The position numbers and the translations under genes are program-made. Shown here one piece after another: positions 42,579 to 51,670 of a stretch of 64,000 nt of DNA; the first letter of the stretch is position 1, and every line of letters begins with the position of its first letter. Below the pieces are notes generated by a model. The model was given only the letters and a program-made list of their open reading frames with translations, ran no database searches and was not told the DNA's origin. The stretch comes from Pseudonocardia broussonetiae (GTDB taxonomy: Bacteria; Actinomycetota; Actinomycetes; Mycobacteriales; Pseudonocardiaceae), in the NCBI RefSeq assembly GCF_013155125.1, contig NZ_CP053564.1:5587501-5651500 (forward strand), read 5' to 3'.

Positions 42579-43025
42579 CTAGGCGTCGATGGTCGCCCTA
42601 CTGCGATTCCGCCGCTTCGACTTCTCCTCAGTGATCAAGGTGGGCAGCTCAGCCGAAGCCGACTCGGGCTGATCAGCAGCCGCGTTGTCGCGGTTCTCGT
42701 AGGCTGTCAACACGGCCGAGGGCAGCCGTCCGCGCTCCCACACCGAGAAGCCGTTCTGCATCGCCCAGGCCCTGATGATCGCGTTCTTCTCCTTCGACTT
42801 GCCTGTAGCGTTCGAGTTCGCACGATGGGACCTCTTCTGAGCCGACCTCCCACCAGCACGGCGTGCCGCGCGGACAAAGGGGGCGAACAGATCTCGCAGT
42901 TCAGAGGCGTGCTCAGCGCTAAGATCGATCTCGAACTGCCGGCCGTCGATCCCGAACGACACCGTCTCGTCTGCCTCAGTGCCATCCAAGTCATCAACGA
43001 GAGTTTCCACCAGGTGCTTCGCCAT
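42579..43025 (-). CDS. lsr2: Lsr2 family nucleoid-associated protein
   Basis: 148 residues. N-terminal dimerisation domain with VETLVDDLDGTEADETVSFG, IDGRQFEIDLSAEHASELRD and FAPFVRAARRAGG; C-terminal DNA-binding part IIRAWAMQNGFSVWERGRLP followed by VLTAYENR. The RGR AT-hook-like motif of Lsr2 is present (RGRLP). Longer C-terminal tail than chromosomal Lsr2 (~30 extra residues). Lsr2 silences AT-rich acquired DNA; extra copies are common on plasmids and integrative elements, which fits the mob region here. Confidence 0.93.
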   Translation of the reverse strand: MAKHLVETLVDDLDGTEADETVSFGIDGRQFEIDLSAEHASELRDLFAPFVRAARRAGGRSAQKRSHRANSNATGKSKEKNAIIRAWAMQNGFSVWERGRLPSAVLTAYENRDNAAADQPESASAELPTLITEEKSKRRNRSRATIDA

Positions 43026-43566
43026 GGATACCTCCCTTCGATTGTTGTCCGACTACCTTACTCTGCAGAATGTCAACCTGACGAGACGAATGACAATCGC
43101 CAGGCACACTCAGAACGGCGATCGTGGGCAGCGGAGCTACAGCTCGCTCGGTCGAGAAGGCAGCTTCGTTACACATCCCGCTAGATCATGACCAGTCAAA
43201 GTTGTGCCACGACGGCAGCGATCACGGACGTTCCTTGAACTGCCAGCGAGGAGCGCTGTGGTCGGGCATCCTCCGGTCATGCAGGAGCAGCAGACGTTGA
43301 CGAGTACGATCTAGGCGGCCCCGGATCGGGACGTGCCCGGGCTACATCGTTCCCTGCTGGACCAGGTCGCGACGGTCGCAGCGCGGGTCGCGGTAGACAA
43401 CCTGTCGCTGGTGCTCGAAGGGACTGCGCCATGGAAACGGGCACCGCAGGCACGTCAAACCCTGAGCATGGTCGAGGACGTCGACGAGCCCTGACGGGCC
43501 TACACAGGCTGCCCGGCGGCGAGGTCGCCCGCCCGCACGTCGAGGCGAAGCCGGCGGAACAGCATT
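43026..43566. other. Lsr2 promoter region and unassigned remnants
   Basis: The first ~200 bp are noticeably AT-richer than the window and hold the lsr2 promoter by position. Around 43345-43450 a minus-strand frame ends in PFEHQRQVVYRDPRCDRRDL, which looks like the tail of a protein I cannot name. Confidence 0.45.
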
Positions 43567-43766
43567 CCGTGCCACAGGCGTCAGCTCGTACGGTTGCCCA
43601 CGCGCGTGAGCAGCTCATCCCGACCTACCTCCGCAGCCTGGCCAGCGCGCGCGACACCGCCGGCAGGCTCAGCCCCATGCGCGCCGTCGCCCTGGTCACG
43701 CTGCGCTCCTTCAGGGGGCGCGTCCAGGGACACCAGCAGATTCGTGTCCAGTCGCGTCAGGTCCAC
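43567..43766 (-). pseudogene. LysR-type regulator, N-terminal HTH remnant with frameshifts
   Basis: GTG 43766 gives MDLTRLDTNLLVSLDA, the LysR opening; the next segment ERSVTRATARMGLSLPAVSR ALARLRR is in a second frame (quoted as two parts), and GRDELLTRVGN is back in the first. All three belong to the LysR winged HTH. Two indels and no effector domain: a relic. Confidence 0.75.
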
Positions 43767-43994
43767 ACCCCACTACCGACCCTGTCGATAGATGGCGGTC
43801 AGGACCGGCAAGCCGTGCTCCCCGCACGTGTCAGCGATCTGCCGCACCATGCTGTTGAAGTCCGTTGACGTGGTCGGTGCGTGGTCAGAACGTGGTCGTG
43901 AGCCGTCACCGCCGGCCCTGTGGGCGCTCCCGGGCCCGCCGCAGCCACCCCCTACGGCCGCAGATCCGCGCGGTCGGACCGTGGTCGGCGTGCT

Positions 43995-44190
43995 CGGGAC
44001 GGGGTAGATGGTCGAACTGGCGCCCGGGGTGCGGCGCTTGCCCTTGCGCACGACCAGCTCGCCGTCGGCGCGGCGGCGGACGGTGATCGGCTCCCGCACG
44101 CCGCGGTCGGCGATCGAGCGCAGGAAAGGCTAGTCGAGCGCGACCTCGCGGCGCACGCTCCGTGGTCGTCCGTCTGCAACGCTGCCTATC
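43995..44190 (-). pseudogene. ParB-like nuclease/partition domain fragment with in-frame stop
   Basis: A frame reads SVRREVALD, a TAG, then PFLRSIADRGVREPITVRRR, ADGELVVRKGKRRT, after which similarity ends. This is the N-terminal ParB segment (LDxxFxxSIxxxGVxxPITVR...DGxRR). The internal stop and truncation mean it is inactive. Together with relaxase, MobC and Lsr2 it points to a former plasmid or integrative conjugative element. Confidence 0.7.
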
Positions 44191-44428
44191 GCTGACTGGT
44201 ACGTGGGCCTGCTCCGTGTGCGCCCGCGCGACCGAGCGAGAACAGGTGCGCGGCGGGAGGGGAGATCCGGAGGTGATCAGAAGCTGTGCTCAGTCCACGG
44301 TGCGAGGCTCGCAGACCCACGACATCCACCGGGAACCGTGGGGAGGCTGACCGCCCTCGATCATGCGGCTGGCACTCATGACCCGGCCCACCCGCGACGG
44401 CACAGAATGAGTCGGGAGGAGGTGAGGC

Positions 44429-44854
44429 ATGGCTGCGCCGGTCCGGGTACTGATCGTCGACGACCAGGAACCGTTCCGCCTGGCCGCGGCGGAGGTGGTG
44501 GGCGCGACCGAATCGTTCGTTGTGGTCGGCATGGAGGCGACCGGTGAGGGTTGTCTGGCCGCGGTGCCGGTGCTGCGTCCCGATCTCGTGCTGATGGATG
44601 TCAATCTGCCCGGCATCGACGGCATCGAGGCGGCGCGGCAGCTGACGTCGTCCGCGGATGCCCCGGCGGTCGTGCTGGTGTCGAGCTACGACGAGGACAC
44701 GTTCGGCGGTCAGCTGGCCGGCTGCGGGGCGGTCGCCTACATCAGCAAGTCGGTCTTCGGCTCCGAGGGGCTCGCTGCGGTGTGGGCGCTCGCCACGGGG
44801 ATCGCCGCGCGCACCTCGGACGGCCCGCCCGGTGCCCCGCTGACGACGACCTGA
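44429..44854 (+). CDS. Single-domain response regulator (receiver only)
   Basis: 141 residues consisting of one receiver domain: VLIVDDQEPFRLAAAEVV, phospho-Asp in LVLMDVNLPGIDGIEAARQL (about residue 53), VVLVSSYDED and AYISKSVF with the conserved Lys. No output domain. GGAGGTGAGG precedes the ATG. The 3' end overlaps the 3' end of the convergent sensor-like gene by 118 bp. Likely a phosphate shuttle or sink for the neighbouring kinases. Confidence 0.88.
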   Translation: MAAPVRVLIVDDQEPFRLAAAEVVGATESFVVVGMEATGEGCLAAVPVLRPDLVLMDVNLPGIDGIEAARQLTSSADAPAVVLVSSYDEDTFGGQLAGCGAVAYISKSVFGSEGLAAVWALATGIAARTSDGPPGAPLTTT

Positions 44855-46803
44855 CCGCCGAGTGCCTCGACACGGTCGACGAGGCGCAACTCGGAGTCGT
44901 CCTCGCCGGAGCGGTGCCCGCGGACGACGACGTGCAGCCGGTCGTCGACAGCGTCCAGGGTCAGCTCGGCGCCCGGCGCCATCCCGCGCACGGCCTCGAT
45001 GCAGCAGAAGTACGCCGCGATCTCCACCCCGGTGCTGAACCGCCGCTCCCCGATCCCGTCACCGACGACCACGGCCGTCGACTGCCCGACCGAGGACTCG
45101 AGCGCGGCGGCCAGCCCGCGGCGGGCGAGCAAGGGCGGGAGGACGCCGCCGGTGATCGTGCGCAGCGTCTCGATGCTGCGGGTGGTGAGTTCCTCCTGTT
45201 GCTGCAGGCGGTGCGCGACGTCGACCGGGTCGTCCAGCACGCGCGAGGCGAGCCGGCCGAGCCGGGCCGGAAGCGGTTCGAGATGGCCGACGACCTCGCG
45301 CCGGATCGCGGCAGCGACCCGGTCGCGTTCGGTGTTCGCGGCGTGGACCAGCCGTCTGCGGGACGCAGTCAGCTCCTCGCGGTACCGGTGCAGGGCCGCC
45401 GCCTTGGCCTGCAGCGCCGCGGTGAGCGCGATGTTGCGGAATGCGAGACCCGCCTGCCCGGCGAACTCCTCCAGCAGGCGGCGCTGCGAGCTGGTCAGCT
45501 GCCGCCCCGGCGTCATGGCCAGCCCGATCTCACCGAGCACCTCGCCCTGGTGGCGCACCGGTATCGACATGCCCGGCGCCACCCCGGGCCCGTCCGGCCA
45601 GGTCTCGGTGAGGTCGACCGCGCCGGGCACGGCCACCGTGACCACGACGCGCGCCGCTCCGGCCACCTGCGCGCATCCCTGCGCGACCAGACCCAGCAGC
45701 CGGGGGTCGGAGGGGGCGCCGGCCAGCCTGCGGGTGAACTCGGCAAGGCTGTCGTACGGGGCCGCGCGGGTGCCGTGCACGACCCGGTCGGCGAGCTGGT
45801 CCACCCGGCGCCGCAGCGGCTGGAACGCGAGCGCGACCAGCACGAAGGCGAGCAGGGACGAACCCACCGCCGCCCCTCCGAGGAGCGTGCCGATCACGAC
45901 GACCACGGCGACGTAGCCCGCGGTGACGAACGCTGCCATCACCCCCAGCCGCACCGCGCTGCCGATGATCACGTCGATGTCGTAGAGGCGGTAGCGCAGG
46001 ACCGCGATGCCCGTGGCCGCCGGCACCGCGAGGTAGCCGAGGTAGAGCAGGATCTCGGCGTACCAGAGCTCGGCCGTGTCGCCCCCACGTGCGATGTTCA
46101 CCCCGACGGTGACGACGACGGCCACGGCCAGGAACACCGCCGCCCCGGCGATCCAGCGCAGCTGGCGGCGCTCCGCGTCCCGCGCGCGGCGCAGCCGCAC
46201 GGCCAGCGCGGCCGCCCCGGCGGGCAGCGCGAGGGTGATCCCGAGATCTCCGGTGACACCAAGAATGGTGGCGAGCTGGCCGAGGTCGCCGGGACCGTCG
46301 AGCTCGATCCGGCTCGGCGGGGTCAGCAGCACAGCGATCACCGTGAGCCCGTAGCTCGCCGCGAGGAACCACACGACCGGCCGCCAGCGGCGGGAGGGCA
46401 GCCGCCCGTCGGGCGCGAGCAGGAGCAGGCCGCCGAGCAGGGCCAGCGCGTACGAGGCGCCGAACAGCGCGCCGGCCCAGAGGGCGAGGTGACCGACGAC
46501 GGCGGGCGCGTCGAGACCGTGTGCCAGGACGCCGGCACCGAGCGCCTGGGCGGCCAGACCGACGGCGGTCCCGGCCTGCCCGATGCAGAGCAGCCAGCCG
46601 ATCCGGTGCCGGGGATGCCGACCGACGACCAGCGCGCCGACCACCGCGCCGACCAGTGCCGCCACCGGCACGAACGGGAAGGTCCGGTTCAGCGCCTCGG
46701 CCGAGAGCAGCGGCACGCCTGCGAGGACCAGCAGCACGAGCTGGGCGGCCACCCCTGATGCGGTGACCGCGGCCAGCGCCCAGGCCCAGCGCCGCGCGGT
46801 CAC
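44737..46803 (-). CDS. Large membrane sensor kinase-like protein with degenerate catalytic motifs
   Basis: 688 residues: eight or more membrane helices, a segment IGWLLCIGQAGTAVG and YRLYDIDVIIGSAVRLG as in actinobacterial GAF-type sensor kinases, a GAF-like region and a DHp-like segment NTERDRVAAAIRREVVGHLE. There the usual R-D-L-H-D is replaced, so the phosphoacceptor His seems absent. The ATPase N-box is also missing (CCIEAVRGMAPGAELTL in place of E-x-x-x-N-x-x-K-H). It may be a pseudokinase that modulates the intact kinase upstream, to which it is coupled by GTGA. Confidence 0.82.
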   Translation of the reverse strand: MTARRWAWALAAVTASGVAAQLVLLVLAGVPLLSAEALNRTFPFVPVAALVGAVVGALVVGRHPRHRIGWLLCIGQAGTAVGLAAQALGAGVLAHGLDAPAVVGHLALWAGALFGASYALALLGGLLLLAPDGRLPSRRWRPVVWFLAASYGLTVIAVLLTPPSRIELDGPGDLGQLATILGVTGDLGITLALPAGAAALAVRLRRARDAERRQLRWIAGAAVFLAVAVVVTVGVNIARGGDTAELWYAEILLYLGYLAVPAATGIAVLRYRLYDIDVIIGSAVRLGVMAAFVTAGYVAVVVVIGTLLGGAAVGSSLLAFVLVALAFQPLRRRVDQLADRVVHGTRAAPYDSLAEFTRRLAGAPSDPRLLGLVAQGCAQVAGAARVVVTVAVPGAVDLTETWPDGPGVAPGMSIPVRHQGEVLGEIGLAMTPGRQLTSSQRRLLEEFAGQAGLAFRNIALTAALQAKAAALHRYREELTASRRRLVHAANTERDRVAAAIRREVVGHLEPLPARLGRLASRVLDDPVDVAHRLQQQEELTTRSIETLRTITGGVLPPLLARRGLAAALESSVGQSTAVVVGDGIGERRFSTGVEIAAYFCCIEAVRGMAPGAELTLDAVDDRLHVVVRGHRSGEDDSELRLVDRVEALGGQVVVSGAPGGPSEVRAAIPVASAHTAASPSEPKTDLLM

Positions 46804-48050
46804 CCCGGTGCCCTCGACGGCGCTGGGAGCCGGCCCGTGACCCGCGTGCCGCCCCCGGGCACACCGGTCACGGTCAGGGATCCGCCGGCTGTCTCGACGC
46901 GGTCGCGCATGTGCTCCAGACCCGACCCGGCCGCGGCCCGGGTGACCGCGAACCCGCACCCGTCGTCGTCGACGGAGAAGGTCAGCTCGTGTGCGGTCTC
47001 GGCGAGAGCCACGCTGACGGTCGTGGCGTGGGCGTGCTTCACGGCGTTCTGGACGGCTTCCAGACAGCTGAAGTAGGCGGCGACCTCGACATCGGCAGGG
47101 GCGCGGCGGGTGGTGGTGTCGGTGACGTGCACCGGGGTCGGGCTGGTGGCGGTCGCCGCGCGTACCGCGGCGGCCACCCCCGACTCCGCCAGCACGCGCG
47201 GGTGGATCCCCTGCGACAGTTCCCCGAGCGTGACGAGCGCTGCGCTCGCGGCGTCCTGCGTCTGGGCGATCAGCTCCGCGGCCCGGCGCGGGTCCCGGCC
47301 GGCGACGGTGCGGGCGAGCCGCAGCCGCACGGCGAGAGCGACGAGGTGCTGCTGGGCGCCGTCGTGGATGTCGCGCTCGATGCGCGTGCGGGCGATGTCG
47401 GCCGCCGCGACGACCCGCTGCCGCGACGCCCGTAGCTGCTCGGTCCGCTCCCTGCTCTCCTCGATCCGCCTGCGCAACCGCGCGGTGAGGCCGACCGACC
47501 GCACCGCGAGGCCCGCCTCGCTGATCAGGTCCGTGACGAGCCGCTGCTCGACCGGGCTGAGACCCCCACCGGCACCCTGGTCCCGCACGATCCGGCCGAG
47601 CAGCTCTCCCGCATCGACGACGTCGTGCACCCGGACCCCGGGCGCGGACCGGTCGACGGGATCGGCGTCGACGGGCCAGGCGGCGGCCGGTGCCTCTCCG
47701 TCGTCGTCGACGAGCCAGACTTCCACCCGCCGCGCGCCGGTGGCCTCGGCCAGCAGGCGGGCCATCCGCGGGGCCACCTGCTCGGTGGCCACCGCGCCGG
47801 CCATCTCGGCGCCGAACGCCGCGAGCCGGTCATACGGCGAGGTCTCCAGCCGACGGCGCAGTGACCGCTGGACCGGTTCCAGGGTGACCGCCACGATGGC
47901 GGTGGCCAGGATGGCCAGCGACGTGTCGGGCCGCTCGATGCGCAGCAGCGCGCCGCCCCCGAGCACCACGAGAACGTAGACCGCACCCACGAACACCGCG
48001 GTCCCGGCGAGCTCCAGCAACCGGGGACCCGGCGAACCGCCCAGTTCCAC
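46800..48050 (-). CDS. NarL-type sensor histidine kinase
   Basis: 416 residues: two N-terminal helices (TAVFVGAVYVLVVLGGGALL), GAF-like region, DHp box IARTRIERDIHDGAQQHLVA with the acceptor His, LGELSQGIHPRVLAESGV, N-box CLEAVQNAVKHAHATTV and DDGCGF, GSGLEHMRDRVETAGG. It follows the response regulator at 48129-48803 by 78 bp on the same strand; that is its evident partner. Start ATG 48050. Confidence 0.92.
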   Translation of the reverse strand: MELGGSPGPRLLELAGTAVFVGAVYVLVVLGGGALLRIERPDTSLAILATAIVAVTLEPVQRSLRRRLETSPYDRLAAFGAEMAGAVATEQVAPRMARLLAEATGARRVEVWLVDDDGEAPAAAWPVDADPVDRSAPGVRVHDVVDAGELLGRIVRDQGAGGGLSPVEQRLVTDLISEAGLAVRSVGLTARLRRRIEESRERTEQLRASRQRVVAAADIARTRIERDIHDGAQQHLVALAVRLRLARTVAGRDPRRAAELIAQTQDAASAALVTLGELSQGIHPRVLAESGVAAAVRAATATSPTPVHVTDTTTRRAPADVEVAAYFSCLEAVQNAVKHAHATTVSVALAETAHELTFSVDDDGCGFAVTRAAAGSGLEHMRDRVETAGGSLTVTGVPGGGTRVTGRLPAPSRAPG

Positions 48051-48128
48051 GGCGCCATTCTCGCCGCGCCGGGTTCGGGTGCACAGGGGTAGTACCGCAC
48101 GTGATGGTGGTGCCAGCCTCCCCCGCGG

Positions 48129-48803
48129 TCAGCGGCGGGGCGGTCGGGCGTCGAGGAACGCGAGCACGGCCAGCACCCGGCGGTTGACGTCGCGCTCCTC
48201 GGACAGGCCGAGCTTGCCGAACAGCGCGTTGGTGTGTTTCTCCACCGACCGCTCGCTGACGTGCAGGGTCCGGGCGATAGCGATGTTGTTCTTGCCGGTG
48301 GCCATCTCGCCGAGCACCGCGAGCTCGCGTCCGGTCAGCTCGGCCAGCGGCGAGTCGATCTCGGCGGTCCGCCGCGCGACGAGGGTCTCCACGACCTGCG
48401 AGTCCAGCGCGGAGCCGCCGTCACTGACCGTCTGCAGCGCCCCGACCAGCTCCTCCACCCGCGCGACCCGCTCCTTGAGCAGGTAGCCGAGCCCGGCGAC
48501 CCCGTCGGAGAGCAGCGCGACCACGTCCTCGGGTTCGACGAACTGCGACAGCACCACGACACCGGTGTGCGGGTGCCTGGCGCGGATCAGCCGGGCGGCG
48601 TCGAGGCCCTCGGTGGTGAACGTCGGCGGCATCCGCATGTCGGTGAGCACGGCGTCGGGCGTGTGCTCGGCGACGGCCGCGAGCAGGCCGTCGGGAGTGT
48701 CCGCCACGGCGACGACCTCAACGCCCTCGACCTCCGCGAGCAGCGCCGCGGTGCCCTGGCGGACCAGGAAGTTGTCGTCGGCGAACACGACCCGCAGCGC
48801 CAT
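48129..48803 (-). CDS. NarL/LuxR-family response regulator
   Basis: 224 residues from ATG 48803 (MALRVVFADDNFLVRQG). Receiver with phospho-Asp in AVLTDMRMPPTFTTEGLDAA (about residue 57), VVVLSQFVEPEDV and GYLLKERV; LuxR HTH LTGRELAVLGEMATGKNNIA, SERSVEKHTNALFGKLGL. First gene of an RR-HK-pseudokinase operon and divergent from the CPBP protease/ABC exporter operon at 48991, its plausible target. Confidence 0.93.
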   Translation of the reverse strand: MALRVVFADDNFLVRQGTAALLAEVEGVEVVAVADTPDGLLAAVAEHTPDAVLTDMRMPPTFTTEGLDAARLIRARHPHTGVVVLSQFVEPEDVVALLSDGVAGLGYLLKERVARVEELVGALQTVSDGGSALDSQVVETLVARRTAEIDSPLAELTGRELAVLGEMATGKNNIAIARTLHVSERSVEKHTNALFGKLGLSEERDVNRRVLAVLAFLDARPPRR

Positions 48804-48990
48804 GACGGACACCGTATCCGCGCGGGCGGCTGGCACCCAACACCCGGGGAGCCCGACCGCACTGCGGGGTGCGAGACCCCGCCGCCGTTCGTGGTGCCCG
48901 CCGGATGCCGCGGCAACCAGCGCATTCCTAGCGTCGGAGCGCGTCCCCGGTTGCTTCAGGAACCGCACCACCGACGTCCCAGGAGGAGCT

Positions 48991-49896
48991 ATGCCCCGCA
49001 CCGAGATGAACCGACCGGACGCCACGCACGACCCACAGCACCGGGACACCCGCGCCCGGCGACGGCCGGTCGCAACGTTCGTACTGATCGCACTTGCCAT
49101 CGGATGGCCCGCCCTCACCGTCCCTGTCGTGACGGGCCTGCCCGATGTGCCGTTCCTCCTCGTCCTGCTCTTCGTCGCACTGCTGGGACCGGCGCTTCTG
49201 GTCACCCGCTGGGCGGACGGTCCGGGGGCGGCCCGCCGGCTGCTCTCCCGCGTGCTCGTCTGGCGCTTCGGCCTCGGCCGCTGGGCCGTCGTCCTGCTCG
49301 GCATGCCGGCACTCACCCTGGCACTCGCGGTCGCGTCCGGGACGCTGGGCAGCCCCGACGGCGGCTGGATGGTCGAGGCGGGCTGGTACCTGCTCAACAC
49401 GCTCGTCATCGGTGCGCTGCTGGCCAACTTGTGGGAGGAGACCGCCTGGGGCGGATTCGCCCAGACCCGGCTGATGGCCCGCCATGGCCTGGCTGTGGGA
49501 TCACTGCTCACCGCCCTGCCGTTCGCCGCCATCCACGTGCCGATGCAGTTCGGCAGCGACAAGACGTGGTCGCAGATCTGGGTCGGGCTGCTGGTCCTGT
49601 TCGCGACGGCCCCCATCTACCGCTACCTGCTCGGCATGCACCTGCTCGACACCCGCGGCAGCATCCTCGCCATCGGCGTCCAGCACGCGGCCTGGAACGC
49701 GGCCGGCAATCTCGACGCCGTCGACGGCGAGTGGCAGGTCGTCACCGCCGCCGTCCTGTTGACCGTGCTCGTCGCCGCCGGCCGGCGGGTCTGGCACCCG
49801 GAGTCCCGCCCATGGGGGCGCGAGGCCGAGAAGGCCGCGGCAGCCACCTGGACCGACGGGTTCAGCCGGCGCACCGGCACCACGGAGCAGTCATGA
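48991..49896 (+). CDS. CPBP (CAAX-like) intramembrane protease
   Basis: 301 residues, eight or so helices. CPBP motifs: NLWEETAWGGFAQTRL (catalytic EE followed by the W/R-containing motif), FAAIHVPMQF (second motif His) and QHAAWNAAGN (last motif). Such proteases cleave or mature membrane substrates and often accompany peptide exporters or immunity. Strong ribosome binding site AGGAGGAG at 48981. Coupled by ATGA to the ABC ATPase. Confidence 0.9.
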   Translation: MPRTEMNRPDATHDPQHRDTRARRRPVATFVLIALAIGWPALTVPVVTGLPDVPFLLVLLFVALLGPALLVTRWADGPGAARRLLSRVLVWRFGLGRWAVVLLGMPALTLALAVASGTLGSPDGGWMVEAGWYLLNTLVIGALLANLWEETAWGGFAQTRLMARHGLAVGSLLTALPFAAIHVPMQFGSDKTWSQIWVGLLVLFATAPIYRYLLGMHLLDTRGSILAIGVQHAAWNAAGNLDAVDGEWQVVTAAVLLTVLVAAGRRVWHPESRPWGREAEKAAAATWTDGFSRRTGTTEQS

Positions 49897-50813
49897 TCGA
49901 GATCCGGAACCTGACCAGGACCTACGGCCCGACGACTGCCGTCGACGACCTGAGCGTCACCGTCCGCCCCGGTGTCGTCACCGGATTCCTGGGCCCGAAC
50001 GGGGCCGGCAAATCCACCACGATGCGCGTGACCGTGGGGCTGACCCGCCCGACCAGCGGGGAGGTGGTGGTCAACGGGCATCGCTACGACCGGCACGCCG
50101 CACCGTTGCACGAGGTGGGCGCGCTGCTCGACGCCCACGCCGTGCATCCCGGCCGGTCCGCCCGCGCCCACCTGCGAGCGCTGGCCGCGACCCACGGGAT
50201 CGGGCCGCGCCGGGTCGACGAGGTGCTCGACACGGTCGGCCTCACCGACGTGGCCGGGCAACGGGCCGGCGGGTTCTCCCTGGGCATGGGGCAGCGGCTG
50301 GGGATCGCCGCCGCGCTGCTCGGGGACCCACAGGTCGTCCTGCTCGACGAGCCGGTCAACGGCCTGGACCCCGACGGCATCCGCTGGATCCGCGCCCTGC
50401 TGCGCGGGCTCGCGGCGGAGGGACGCACGGTGTTCGTCTCCTCGCACCTGATGAGCGAGATGGCCCTGACCGCCGACCACCTGGTCATCCTCGGCCAGGG
50501 GCGGCTGCTCGCCGACATGTCACTGGCCGAGCTGACCGCGTCCGCATCGGGGCAGGTGCTCGTGCGCAGCCCGCAGGCCGACGAGCTGTCGCGGCTCCTG
50601 TCCGCCGACGGCGTCACGATCACGGACACAGGGACCGGCGGGCTGTCGGTCACCGGCCGCACCGCCGAGGAGATAGCGCGGGTCGCGCTCTCCTTCCGGA
50701 TCCTGCTCACCGAACTCACCCCCGTCCACGCCTCACTCGAGGACGCCTACCACGCCATGACCCAGCACGACGTCCGCTACCGCGCCACCAGCCCCGGGAG
50801 GGCCGCCGCATGA
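49893..50813 (+). CDS. ABC transporter ATP-binding protein
   Basis: 306 residues: Walker A GFLGPNGAGKSTTMRVTVGL, signature GGFSLGMGQRLGIAAALLGD, Walker B VVLLDEPVNGLDPDGIRW and switch His in VFVSSHLMSEMAL. DrrA/BcrA-type drug or lantibiotic exporter ATPase with a ~75-residue C-terminal extension. Overlaps both neighbours by ATGA, forming CPBP-ATPase-permease. The N-terminus is a paralogue of the stub at 27724-27801. Confidence 0.93.
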   Translation: MIEIRNLTRTYGPTTAVDDLSVTVRPGVVTGFLGPNGAGKSTTMRVTVGLTRPTSGEVVVNGHRYDRHAAPLHEVGALLDAHAVHPGRSARAHLRALAATHGIGPRRVDEVLDTVGLTDVAGQRAGGFSLGMGQRLGIAAALLGDPQVVLLDEPVNGLDPDGIRWIRALLRGLAAEGRTVFVSSHLMSEMALTADHLVILGQGRLLADMSLAELTASASGQVLVRSPQADELSRLLSADGVTITDTGTGGLSVTGRTAEEIARVALSFRILLTELTPVHASLEDAYHAMTQHDVRYRATSPGRAAA

Positions 50814-51637
50814 GCACCACCAGCGCCGCCACGACCACCGCGGCGACGACCGAACCCGAGGTGCGGGTCACCCGCCGCCGCGTGGTCTCCTCGGAGTGGA
50901 TCAAGCTTCGCAGCCTGCGGTCCACCTTCTGGGCGGTGCTCGCCGTCATGGTGTCCCTGCTCGGGATGGGCGCGTTCACCGCGATCGGCATCGTCGTGCA
51001 GCACAGCCCCCCGGGCAGCGAGGCCATCGCCGCCGACCCGACCGGCGGCGCGCTGAGCGGGTTCGCGCTCGCCCAGCTCGCGGTGATCGCGCTCGGTGTG
51101 CTGGTGGTGAGCGGGGAGTACCGCACGAGGACGATCCTGCCCTCGGTCACCGCCGTACCCGCCCGGCTGCCGCTGGTATGGGCCAAGGCGGCCGTAGCCG
51201 GCGCGGTCACCACCGCCCTGAGCGCCGCCACACTGCTGGCGACCTTCTTCGTGGCCCGCGCCGTGGTCGCCGCCGACGGTCTCACGATCTCCCTCACCTC
51301 GCCCGGCGTGGCCCGAGCGGTACTCGGGGGAGCCCTCGCCCTCGGCGTCACCGCGGTGCTGGCCACCGCCTTCGGCTGGCTTCTGCGCAGCACCGCGGGC
51401 GCGGTCTCGGCGCTGGTGGCGCTGCTCCACCTCGTCCCCAGCATCGGGACGCTGCTCCCCGAGACCGTGGCCGCGGCGGTCCTGCCCTACCTGCCCGGCA
51501 ACGCCGGGAACGCGGTCCTGCAGATCACCCCCGCCAACGGCGGCCTGGGCCCCTGGACCGGCCTCGCCGTCTACACCGCCTGGGCCGCACTCGGTCTCGG
51601 CGCCGCCGCACTCGTCCTCATCCGCCGGGACGCCTGA
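50810..51637 (+). CDS. ABC transporter permease (ABC-2 type)
   Basis: 275 residues with six helices. After a ~25-residue hydrophilic N-terminus comes RRRVVSSEWIKLRSLRSTFW, the typical cytoplasmic lead-in of ABC-2 permeases, then LVVSGEYRTRTILPSVTAVP. Start overlaps the ATPase stop (ATGA). Probably exports a peptide or small amphiphile; substrate not inferable. Confidence 0.9.
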   Translation: MSTTSAATTTAATTEPEVRVTRRRVVSSEWIKLRSLRSTFWAVLAVMVSLLGMGAFTAIGIVVQHSPPGSEAIAADPTGGALSGFALAQLAVIALGVLVVSGEYRTRTILPSVTAVPARLPLVWAKAAVAGAVTTALSAATLLATFFVARAVVAADGLTISLTSPGVARAVLGGALALGVTAVLATAFGWLLRSTAGAVSALVALLHLVPSIGTLLPETVAAAVLPYLPGNAGNAVLQITPANGGLGPWTGLAVYTAWAALGLGAAALVLIRRDA

Positions 51638-51670
51638 GCCCCGGACCGTCACCGCAGGAAGGACAGCACC

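Noticed and set aside
43431..43868. Plus-strand frame over the LysR remnant
   Set aside because: The minus strand shows LysR signature pieces; the plus frame has none.
44551..46758. Long plus-strand open frame opposite the sensor kinase-like gene
   Set aside because: Shadow frame; composition typical of the antisense of Ala/Leu-rich membrane proteins.
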